Positions 57,056 to 64,000 of a DNA stretch of 64,000 nt are shown one piece after another. The first letter of the stretch is position 1, and each line of letters starts with the position of its first letter. The position numbers and the translations under genes were made by a program. The stretch spans positions 1 to 64,000 of the forward strand of contig OZ271856.1 of NCBI GenBank assembly GCA_965601975.1. Reading direction: 5' to 3'. Source of the stretch: JANQIO01 sp965601975. GTDB taxonomy: Bacteria; Pseudomonadota; Gammaproteobacteria; Pseudomonadales; Halieaceae. Under the pieces are notes generated by a model that saw only the letters and a list, made by a program, of their open reading frames with translations, was not told the DNA's origin and made no database searches.

Positions 57056-57531
57056 GGGGTCTCCCGGTAGCGCATTTTTATGTGGGGTATGCCGTCTTCA
57101 TCGTAAACGTCGCTGGCAGTCTCGAAGCCGAGGCTCTGGTAGAAGCTCTCAAGGTGGGCCTGCGCCCCGATGGTGATGCCTGCACCAGGCCAGGCGGCCA
57201 GTGTCTCGTCGATGCCGCGCTGCACCAGTTCACGCCCCAGCTGACGTCCGCGAGCCGCGGCACTGATGACAATACGGCCGATGGCAGCTTCGGGGTAATC
57301 CAGCCCAGGCGGCAGGCAGCGCAGGTAGCCCAGCAGCTCGCCATCCTGCCAGGCCGCCAGGTGCAGCGCCTGCTGGTCGAGACCGTCGAGGTCGCTGTAG
57401 ACGCAGTCCTGCTCGACGACGAAGATGTCCTGACGCAGTTTCAGGATGGCGTAGAGCTGCGTGGTGTCCAGTTCTGAAAACTGCATGCACTGCCAGCGGA
57501 TGCCACCCGCGTCGGCTGCCTGTGCTGTCAT
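57052..57531 (-). CDS. elaA: ElaA-type GNAT acetyltransferase
   Basis: This is a 159-residue GNAT-fold protein. It has LYAILKLRQDIFVVEQDC near the N-terminus, the acetyl-CoA-binding IGRIVISAAARGRQLGRELVQ and the tail AQAHLESFYQSLGFETASDVYDEDGIPH, all characteristic of ElaA. The acetylated substrate is unknown. It precedes the sugar dehydrogenase on the same strand with a four-base overlap. Confidence 0.9.
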   Translation of the reverse strand: MTAQAADAGGIRWQCMQFSELDTTQLYAILKLRQDIFVVEQDCVYSDLDGLDQQALHLAAWQDGELLGYLRCLPPGLDYPEAAIGRIVISAAARGRQLGRELVQRGIDETLAAWPGAGITIGAQAHLESFYQSLGFETASDVYDEDGIPHIKMRYRETP

Positions 57532-57626
57532 CTTGGGTCCTCAACCGGCCAGAGGCCGCATGGTACGTGGAAACGGGGGCCAGGTGGTAGCTTGTCCCAT
57601 GACCGTACAGTGTGTGGAATTTGGCG

Positions 57627-57654
57627 TTTTCAGGGGGGTGAATAGTGCTAATAT
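57627..57654 (+). promoter_or_regulatory. Candidate promoter upstream of cyclic-nucleotide-domain gene
   Basis: TTTTCA (57627-57632) and TAATAT (57649-57654) are 16 bases apart. A TG one base before the -10 makes it extended. It lies about 78 bases before the ATG at 57732. Confidence 0.4.
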
Positions 57655-57731
57655 ACTGCAAGAAAGAAGAAAAGCGGCGGTGGTGCAAGCACTAAGAAAA
57701 AGCCCGTAGACCGCGACAAGGACTTTGCCGG

Positions 57732-58541
57732 ATGTTAGCTAACGCTGAACTTGCCCAGGATTTCTTTATTCTCAACCAGCAGAGCAAGCGGCTGGTAAAA
57801 GCGCTGCTGGAAACGGTTGATCTGCCCTCCATCCCACTGGAAATCGAAGCCACGGACAATGCGCTGCTGCGCGGTCTGGAAACCGACAAGATTTACTATG
57901 TCGAGAACGGCTCCCTGAGTGCCCGCTATCGCGGCCGCACGATCTTCCTGATGGATGACGGCGACCTGCTGCTGCCCGACGTGGCCGGCGGCGCCGACCA
58001 GGAAGCCTGTGTGACGTACTCCAGTGAGAACGGCGCAACCCTGGCCGGCTTCCCGGGCGTGGAATTCATGCGCCGGGTGATCGCCGATCCCGCCGCCAGC
58101 AAGCTGTGGACCCGGCTCATGATTACCCAGTCTGGCATGCAGCTGCGGCTTACCGCCTCGCTGACCGAGGACGATACCCACGCGACCCCGGGTTTCGAGA
58201 TCTACAATCCCGGCGATGTCATCATCCGCCAGGGCGATCGGGCCGACTACGTGTTCAACCTGACCGAGGGCTCCGCCGAGGTGGTGGTGGACGGCGTTAC
58301 CGTGGGTGGCATCGAGGAAGGCGAGATCTTCGGCGCCATGGCAGTGCTGACCAATGCGGATCGCACCGCGACCGTGATGGCGAAGACGCGCTGCTCCGTG
58401 GTGAAGGTTCCCAAGGACCAGTTCGCGGACCTGATCAAGAGCAACCCCACGACCATTCACACGCTGCTGATCGACATGGCGAATTCCATCGTCAACCTGA
58501 ACGAGCAGCTGGTTGGGCTTAGAGGTTCATACGTAAACTGA
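57732..58541 (+). CDS. Cyclic-nucleotide-binding-like domain protein
   Basis: This is a 269-residue protein without transmembrane helices or a clear HTH. Residues 25-115 look like a degenerate cNMP fold (KIYYVENGSLSARYRGRTI), and 150-255 are a canonical one (YNPGDVIIRQGDRADYVFNLTEGSAEVVVDG). In the second cassette, IFGAMAVLTNADRTATV has Ala where the ligand-binding Glu usually stands, while the Arg is kept. It may sense a different ligand or act as a protein-protein module. It is monocistronic with its own promoter and lies 94 bases before parC. Confidence 0.8.
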   Translation: MLANAELAQDFFILNQQSKRLVKALLETVDLPSIPLEIEATDNALLRGLETDKIYYVENGSLSARYRGRTIFLMDDGDLLLPDVAGGADQEACVTYSSENGATLAGFPGVEFMRRVIADPAASKLWTRLMITQSGMQLRLTASLTEDDTHATPGFEIYNPGDVIIRQGDRADYVFNLTEGSAEVVVDGVTVGGIEEGEIFGAMAVLTNADRTATVMAKTRCSVVKVPKDQFADLIKSNPTTIHTLLIDMANSIVNLNEQLVGLRGSYVN

Positions 58542-58634
58542 TCGCGAGAGCTTTCAGAAGAATTTGCGGCATCGCGTTCTGCGGTGCCCGTCTGACGGCC
58601 TGATGTCTGGCCCGTCGAACATACGAGTTGAAAC

Positions 58635-60893
58635 ATGTCTGAAGTAGAAATCGATCACGAGGGTACCGAACAGGTATCCCTCATGCAGTATGCGGAGAAG
58701 GCCTACCTGGACTACTCCATGTACGTTATTCTCGATCGCGCCCTGCCGCATATCGGCGACGGCCTCAAGCCTGTGCAGCGGCGCATCGTCTACGCCATGA
58801 GCGAGCTCGGCCTCAAGGCCAGTGCCAAGTACAAGAAGTCGGCGCGCACCGTCGGCGACGTCATCGGCAAGTTCCACCCCCACGGCGACAGCGCCGCCTA
58901 CGAGGCCATGGTGCTGATGGCCCAGTCCTTCAGCTATCGCTACCCGCTGGTGGACGGCCAGGGCAACTGGGGTTCGCCGGACGATCCCAAGTCTTTCGCC
59001 GCAATGCGCTACACCGAGTCTCGGCTGGCGCCGTACGCCGAGGTGTTGCTGTCGGAGCTGGGGCAGGGCACGGTGGACTGGACCCCGAACTTTGACGGCA
59101 CCCTCAACGAGCCGGCGGTGCTGCCCTCGAGGCTGCCCAATGTGCTGCTCAACGGCACCACCGGCATCGCCGTCGGCATGGCCACGGATGTCCCGCCGCA
59201 CAACCTCAATGAAGTCGTCGCCGCCACCGTGCGCATGCTGGAGAAGCCGAAGTCCACGGTGGCCGACCTGTGCGAACACATTCTCGCGCCGGACTTTCCC
59301 ACCGAGGCGGAGATCATTACCCCGCGCGAGGAAATCCTCGCCATGTACGAGACCGGCAAGGGCGCCCTGAAAATGCGCGCGACCTGGGAAGTGGAAAACG
59401 GCGAGATCGTGGTGACCGCGCTGCCGTACCAGACCTCGGGCTCGAGAGTGCTTGAGCAGATCGCCCAGCAGATGCAGGCGAAGAAGCTCCCCATGGTGCA
59501 GGACCTGCGGGACGAGTCAGACCACGAGAACCCGACCCGCCTGGTGATTGTGCCGCGCTCCAACCGGGTCGACCGCGACGCGCTGATGAGCCACCTGTTC
59601 GCCACCTCGGACCTGGAGCGCAACTACCGGGTCAACCTCAACGTGATCGGCATCGACGGCCGCCCGGCGGTGAAGTCCCTGGACAAGCTGCTGAAGGAGT
59701 GGCTCAAGTTCCGCACGGAAACCACCCGCCGGCGTCTGCAGTTCCGCCTGGAAAAAGTGCTCTCAAGGCTGCACATCCTCGAGGGCTACCTGGTCGCCTT
59801 CCTCAATATCGACGAGGTGATCCAGATCATCCGCACCGAGGAGAAGCCCAAGCAGGTGCTGATGAAGCGCTTCAAGCTCAGCGACGAGCAGGCCGAGGCC
59901 ATCCTCGAACTGAAACTACGCCACCTGGCCAAGCTCGAGGAAATGAAAATCCGCGGCGAGCAGGATGAACTCAGCGCCGAGCGCGACGAGCTGCAGAAGG
60001 TGCTGGGCTCGGATGCGCGCCTCAAGACGCTGATCAAGAAGGAACTGCTGGCTACCGCCGAGGCCTTCGGCGATGAGCGCCGTTCGGTGCTGGTGGAGCG
60101 CGACGAGGCCCGCGCCTTCAGCGAGCTGGAGCTGATGACCAACGAGCCGATCACCGTGGTGATGTCAGAGAAGGGCTGGATTCGCGCCGCCAAGGGCCAC
60201 GAAGTGGACCCGGCCGCGCTCAGCTACAAGTCCGGCGACGCCTTCAAGATGTCGGTGACCGGACGCACTAACCAGCCCACGGTGGTGCTGGATTCCACCG
60301 GCCGCGCCTACACCATACCGTCGCACAACCTGCCCTCGGCCCGCGGCCAGGGCGAACCGGTGACCGGCCGCATCAATCCGCCCTCGGGAGCGACGTTCGA
60401 GGGCCTGATGTCCGGCGACGACAACCAGCTCTACCTGTTTGCCTCGGACGCGGGCTACGGTTTTGTCGGCAAGCTCGGCGACATGCAGACCAAGAACCGC
60501 TCGGGCAAGTCGGTACTGAGCCTGCCCAAGGGTAGCCGCGTGATTCAGCCCGCGCGCATCGAGGGAATCGAAGACGCGTACGTCGCGGCGGTCAGCAACG
60601 AGGGTCGTCTGCTGATCTTCCCGCTGGAAGACCTGCCGCAGCTGGCGCGGGGCAAGGGGAACAAACTGATATCCATCCCCTCCGCGAGAGTGCAGAGCCG
60701 CGAGGAATTCGTGGTGGCGGTGCAGGTGCTGACGCCGTCGGATTCGCTGGTGGTGCACACCGGCAAGCAGCACAAGACGATGAAGTTCGAGGAGCTGGAG
60801 CACTACCGCGGCGAGCGCGGGCGGCGCGGCAACAAGCTGCCGCGGGGCTACCAGAAAGTCGACCGCATGGAAGTGCAGCGCAAGGGCGAATAG
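58635..60893 (+). CDS. parC: DNA topoisomerase IV subunit A
   Basis: This is a 752-residue type IIA topoisomerase subunit. The winged-helix part has KKSARTVGDVIGKFHPHGD and the catalytic Tyr region in AAMRYTESRLAPYAE. The C-terminal beta-pinwheel lacks the GyrA-box QRRGGKG and instead has RGRRGNKL near the end, favouring ParC over GyrA. It decatenates daughter chromosomes with ParE, which is not in the window. It is convergent with the Smp-like gene (12 bases apart). Confidence 0.95.
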   Translation: MSEVEIDHEGTEQVSLMQYAEKAYLDYSMYVILDRALPHIGDGLKPVQRRIVYAMSELGLKASAKYKKSARTVGDVIGKFHPHGDSAAYEAMVLMAQSFSYRYPLVDGQGNWGSPDDPKSFAAMRYTESRLAPYAEVLLSELGQGTVDWTPNFDGTLNEPAVLPSRLPNVLLNGTTGIAVGMATDVPPHNLNEVVAATVRMLEKPKSTVADLCEHILAPDFPTEAEIITPREEILAMYETGKGALKMRATWEVENGEIVVTALPYQTSGSRVLEQIAQQMQAKKLPMVQDLRDESDHENPTRLVIVPRSNRVDRDALMSHLFATSDLERNYRVNLNVIGIDGRPAVKSLDKLLKEWLKFRTETTRRRLQFRLEKVLSRLHILEGYLVAFLNIDEVIQIIRTEEKPKQVLMKRFKLSDEQAEAILELKLRHLAKLEEMKIRGEQDELSAERDELQKVLGSDARLKTLIKKELLATAEAFGDERRSVLVERDEARAFSELELMTNEPITVVMSEKGWIRAAKGHEVDPAALSYKSGDAFKMSVTGRTNQPTVVLDSTGRAYTIPSHNLPSARGQGEPVTGRINPPSGATFEGLMSGDDNQLYLFASDAGYGFVGKLGDMQTKNRSGKSVLSLPKGSRVIQPARIEGIEDAYVAAVSNEGRLLIFPLEDLPQLARGKGNKLISIPSARVQSREEFVVAVQVLTPSDSLVVHTGKQHKTMKFEELEHYRGERGRRGNKLPRGYQKVDRMEVQRKGE

Positions 60894-60905
60894 CGGCGGT
60901 GCCGG

Positions 60906-62114
60906 TTACACCTGGCCGGCTGCGCTTGAATCCTTGAGCAGAAGCTGGCGCTGGCGCTCCAGCAGATCCGCCTGCGGCCCCGTGAACCCCTCAAGGGTCC
61001 TGAACCCCTCACCGCCGCCAAGACTGCAGCGGTTCTGCACATCGCTGTCAGCAGCCAGCGCCGGGCTCAGCACCACCGACCCGCTCACACAGTGTTCCGC
61101 CAGCTCGTCGATGATGTGCTGGTTGTACAGGGCGGGGTAGATATCCCGGCTGTTGTCGCGGCTGGCCTCGCCGAGACCGCAGGCCAGTCCCAGCCCGTAG
61201 GTCAGTCGTCGCGCCGCGTCGAGGTCGGCGGTCAGCTGCATCAGGAGCCAGCCACAGGAGGCCGCGCGAAAACCCGGGCTGCCGGTAGCATGGCTTCCGG
61301 CGAAATTCACCAGCAATCCGAATTCACGCGCCACGGTCAGGCTGCCGCCGTAAAGCGCGGCGACGCTGTCCACCAGCTTGCGCTGTACCTCGGTGTAGGC
61401 GAGCAGGGATTGCTCGTCCAGCGTCTCCACGTAACTCGCCAGGCTTTCCAGGCGAACATACAACAGGCCCGCCTCCTCGAATTCCGCGGTGCGCTGGTCG
61501 CTGTTGTCTGGCGGCCGCAACAGGTCCAGGGGCAGTGCCATCACGGACTGCTCCAGGGCTTCCAGTTCGTCCTCTGTGGCGTTGTCGTCCGGCGCCAGAT
61601 GCTCACGCAGTGCGAGCATGCGCTCGCCCAGTTGCTGTCCCCAGCGCGCCGCCATCGCGGCGGCAAACACGCTACCCAGTATCGCCAGCACCAGCAGGCC
61701 GAATGACATGCCGCGCTGGTCCTCGCTGGATTGCCCGGGCGCCGTTGCCAGCCGCAGCTCGCCGGCCACGTGTTCGCCGATGACCAGCTGTGCCTTGTAG
61801 AGGTGGCTGTCGGCGGTAATGCCGTCGCCGGACTGGCCCAGGGGGCGCTGGTCCAGGTCGATCACCTCGATCTGCAGCAGCTCGTGCTGCTCGCGCAGGG
61901 CGCGCAGCGTTGCTTCCAGGCGAATGAGGTCGCCGGAGGCCACCACCGGGGCGATGTCCGTTGCCAGCTGCTCGGCGAGATTGCCGTACAGCTCGTCGGC
62001 TTGCTGCTCGAGAATGAAGCGGCTGGAAAAGGTGCTGATCAGGACCAGCAGCAGGCTCAGTGCGAGGCACAGGCCGCCGCAGAGCAAGGCCAGTCGCTGG
62101 GAAATCCGGTGCAT
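60906..62114 (-). CDS. Smp/YtjB-like inner-membrane protein
   Basis: This is a 402-residue protein with an N-terminal transmembrane helix (9-30), a periplasmic region (about 31-135) and a second helix (about 137-158). A large cytoplasmic region resembling a degenerate nucleotide-cyclase fold (LYVRLESLASYVETLDEQ) follows. The position divergent from serB matches smp (ytjB) in enterobacteria. No enzymatic residues of cyclases are evident; function is unknown. Confidence 0.72.
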   Translation of the reverse strand: MHRISQRLALLCGGLCLALSLLLVLISTFSSRFILEQQADELYGNLAEQLATDIAPVVASGDLIRLEATLRALREQHELLQIEVIDLDQRPLGQSGDGITADSHLYKAQLVIGEHVAGELRLATAPGQSSEDQRGMSFGLLVLAILGSVFAAAMAARWGQQLGERMLALREHLAPDDNATEDELEALEQSVMALPLDLLRPPDNSDQRTAEFEEAGLLYVRLESLASYVETLDEQSLLAYTEVQRKLVDSVAALYGGSLTVAREFGLLVNFAGSHATGSPGFRAASCGWLLMQLTADLDAARRLTYGLGLACGLGEASRDNSRDIYPALYNQHIIDELAEHCVSGSVVLSPALAADSDVQNRCSLGGGEGFRTLEGFTGPQADLLERQRQLLLKDSSAAGQV

Positions 62115-62185
62115 GCGCCCCCGTGTCTCGGTGTTGGACCTCGCCTCCAGCGGTTAGAATAGGCGCTTTTTCCGAGGCGACGCGC

Positions 62186-63403
62186 TTGAAACAGATATTG
62201 TTGATTAACATTTCGGGTGAAGACAAGCCCGGAGTGACCGCGTCTGTCACGGAAATTCTCGCGGGCTTCGATGTCAACGTGCTCGACATCGGCCAGGCGT
62301 CGATCCACGACTACCTGTCCCTGGGGGTGCTGGTGGACCTGCCGGGGCCCGCGGACGACTCGCCGGTGATCGAGGCGCTGCTGCAGCGCACCGACGAGCT
62401 GGGCCTGAAGACGCGGCTTACGCCGGTATCCGAGGAGAGCTACGCACACTGGGTCGGCGGCCAGGGCAGGGCGCGCTACATCGTCACCCTGCTGGCCCGG
62501 AAGATTACGGCCCACCACCTGACGCGGGTCACCGGCGTGGTGTCCGGCTACGGTCTCAATATCGACGATATTCACCGCCTGTCCGGGCGCGTGCCTCTCG
62601 GTGAAACGCCGCCCCTGTCCAAGGCCTGCGTGGAGTTCTCCATCCGCGGCCAGCTCGAGAATACCGAGGCGTTTCGCTCCGACCTGCTGGAGCTGGCCTC
62701 TGAGATGGACGTGGATCTCTCCCTGCAGGAAGACAACATGTACCGGCGCAATCGCCGCCTGGTGGCCTTTGATATGGACTCGACCCTGATCGAGGCGGAG
62801 GTCATCGACGAGCTGGCGAAGCGCGCCGGGGTCGGCGAGCAGGTGTCAGCGATTACCGAGCGCGCCATGCGCGGCGAGCTGGATTTCAGCGAGAGCTTTC
62901 GCGCCCGGGTGGCATTGCTCAAGGGACTGGAAGCCTCGGTGCTGGAAGACGTCGCCGCCTCGCTGCCCCTGACCGAAGGCGCCGAGCATCTTGTGGGCAC
63001 CCTCAAGTCACTGGGCTACAAGACTGCAATCCTGTCCGGCGGCTTCAATTACTTCGGCCGGCACCTGCAGCAGAAGCTGGGCATCGACTACATGTTCGCA
63101 AACGAACTGGAGATAGCCGACGGCGTGGTCACGGGCGAGGTCAACGGTGAGATTGTCGACGGTGAGCGCAAGGCCGCGCTGCTGCGCGACATCGCCGAGC
63201 GCGAGGGCATCGACCTGCAGCAGGCCATCGCGGTCGGCGACGGCGCCAACGACCTGCCCATGCTGAGCATCGCCGGCCTCGGCATCGCCTTCCGCGCCAA
63301 ACCCCTGGTCGCCGCCAGCGCTGAGCAGTCCATCTCGACCCTCGGCCTCGACGGCATTCTCTACCTACTGGGAATCAGCGACCGCTACCAGGCTTCGAAT
63401 TAG
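62186..63403 (+). CDS. serB: Phosphoserine phosphatase with N-terminal ACT domains
   Basis: This is a 405-residue enzyme completing serine biosynthesis. Two ACT-like domains (1-180) precede the HAD phosphatase. The nucleophile Asp lies in AFDMDSTLIEAE, motif II is SGGFNYFG and motif III is AVGDGANDLPML with the preceding Lys in GERKAALL. The TTG start (62186) behind GAGGCG gives MKQILLINISGEDKPG; a frame extending to 62060 lacks a proper start context. It overlaps the convergent PilZ-like gene by four bases. Confidence 0.93.
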   Translation: MKQILLINISGEDKPGVTASVTEILAGFDVNVLDIGQASIHDYLSLGVLVDLPGPADDSPVIEALLQRTDELGLKTRLTPVSEESYAHWVGGQGRARYIVTLLARKITAHHLTRVTGVVSGYGLNIDDIHRLSGRVPLGETPPLSKACVEFSIRGQLENTEAFRSDLLELASEMDVDLSLQEDNMYRRNRRLVAFDMDSTLIEAEVIDELAKRAGVGEQVSAITERAMRGELDFSESFRARVALLKGLEASVLEDVAASLPLTEGAEHLVGTLKSLGYKTAILSGGFNYFGRHLQQKLGIDYMFANELEIADGVVTGEVNGEIVDGERKAALLRDIAEREGIDLQQAIAVGDGANDLPMLSIAGLGIAFRAKPLVAASAEQSISTLGLDGILYLLGISDRYQASN

Positions 63404-64000
63404 ATCGAATCCCACATGGAGTCGAACTGGCCGTCGACGACATCGGAGCGGTCTCTCGCGGCCACCTCGTCGAGCTGCTGGATGTAGCGGAACTCGAACT
63501 GGTTGTAGGCGGCGGTCGACGACACCTTCTTGAACAGCTGGATGTAGGATTCCTGGCCACCGCGTATCAAGGTGACCTTCTGGCGCTCCTTGAAGCCCAC
63601 CCGCGGGGTGATCAGCGTGTTGGGCTGGCCCACCAGCTTGATCTCCGGCAGCAGCAGGGCGCGCATCAGGTCGCCGTCTTCACCGGTCTTGTGCTGCACG
63701 CGCGCACCGTAGGGAGTGGCCCGCGGGCTCAGCAGTTCTACACCCAACAGCGTGGTCTGGTCCTTGAGCTGGCTGACCCAGCGAATGACCGCGATGCTCC
63801 AGGCGTTGTTGTCGACCTCGCGCACGGCGATGACATCGCCGGTCTTGATATGGCTGGGAATATCCGATGACCACTCCAGGCAGTAGCCGCCCGGGCTGAC
63901 GTTCGCCATGCGCACCGGGAACACCGGGTGGCGCTCCTTGGTGTCGACGTTGGCGATGTGTCCGGCCTCGCGAATGTGGAACTCCACTTCTTCCAGTGCC
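63400..64000 (-). CDS. PilZ-like protein, C-terminal part, N-terminus outside window
   Basis: At least 195 residues are read, and the frame stays open to the window edge, so the start lies outside. The region around KERHPVFPVRMANVSPGGYCLEW resembles the second part of a PilZ domain (the D/NxSxxG motif is NVSPGG), followed by a partial barrel and a Gln-rich C-terminal domain. PilZ domains bind cyclic di-GMP. Its place after serB recalls the FimW-type genes of pseudomonads, but with only the C-terminal part visible this is a guess. Confidence 0.6.
   Translation of the reverse strand, partial: ALEEVEFHIREAGHIANVDTKERHPVFPVRMANVSPGGYCLEWSSDIPSHIKTGDVIAVREVDNNAWSIAVIRWVSQLKDQTTLLGVELLSPRATPYGARVQHKTGEDGDLMRALLLPEIKLVGQPNTLITPRVGFKERQKVTLIRGGQESYIQLFKKVSSTAAYNQFEFRYIQQLDEVAARDRSDVVDGQFDSMWDSI

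Overview
The window is a GC-rich, gene-dense chromosomal segment of a gammaproteobacterium. Gene content and order (GpmI/EnvC/CtpA/YibQ facing YibN-GrxC-SecB; TrmL-NtrC-NtrB-DUF4124-GlnA; BipA; ParC; Smp/SerB/PilZ) resemble marine Cellvibrionales/Halieaceae or pseudomonad-like lineages. This assignment is inferred from gene content and synteny, not from a marker-gene search. Most of the window is core chromosome. The accessory parts are the first 15 kb, the 30-36 kb stretch with an insertion sequence, and a few single genes.

Region 1 (1-14905, all +): the 3' part of a giant surface-type protein made of cadherin-like, VCBS/tandem-95 and Ig-like repeats. It is followed by a tightly packed export-type module: a TolC-like outer-membrane lipoprotein, a periplasmic adaptor, a GAF-like/HlyD fusion and a PqqD-like/M50 metalloprotease/HlyD fusion. 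A DUF885 metallopeptidase lipoprotein is coupled to the end. No ABC transporter ATPase is present in this set, and this is the most interesting part of the window. Region 2 (14907-16905, -): a flavoprotein dehydrogenase and a glyoxalase I. Region 3 (17086-21217, +): rdgC, the tRNA 2-selenouridine synthase mnmH and an oxidoreductase-SelD fusion, overlapping head to tail. Region 4 (21204-27469, -): a LytS-type kinase and LytTR regulator, then an RND pump and its adaptor in the unusual pump-first order. Region 5 (27608-36083): a cyclic-nucleotide-domain Na+/H+ antiporter and a DUF1653 gene. These are separated by a complete IS481-family element from a FAD-linked oxidase, a Tat-exported intradiol dioxygenase, a PagL-like lipid A deacylase, an FG-GAP propeller lipoprotein and tRNA-Phe.

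Region 6 (36157-45287): yggX-mutY (-), hisB-hisH-hisA-hisF (+), and gpmI-envC-ctpA-yibQ (-), the last group linking glycolysis and cell-wall/division functions. Region 7 (45470-52011): yibN-grxC-secB (+), trmL (-), and the nitrogen-control set ntrB-ntrC, a DUF4124 gene and glnA (-). Sigma-54 promoters and NtrC-type palindromes are readable in front of both ntrB and glnA. Region 8 (52377-64000): typA/bipA, a prolyl iminopeptidase and dtd (+); a PQQ-type sugar dehydrogenase with a c-type heme and an ElaA acetyltransferase (-); a cyclic-nucleotide-domain protein and parC (+); an Smp-like membrane protein (-) divergent from serB (+); and the C-terminal part of a PilZ-like protein (-) running off the end.

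Working together: NtrB/NtrC control glutamine synthetase. SelD supplies selenophosphate to MnmH. EnvC and CtpA act on the cell wall. The region 1 module plausibly exports and processes the adjacent giant protein. The only gene-free stretch above 300 bases is glnA-typA (52012-52376), which holds the glnA control region and a typA -10 element.
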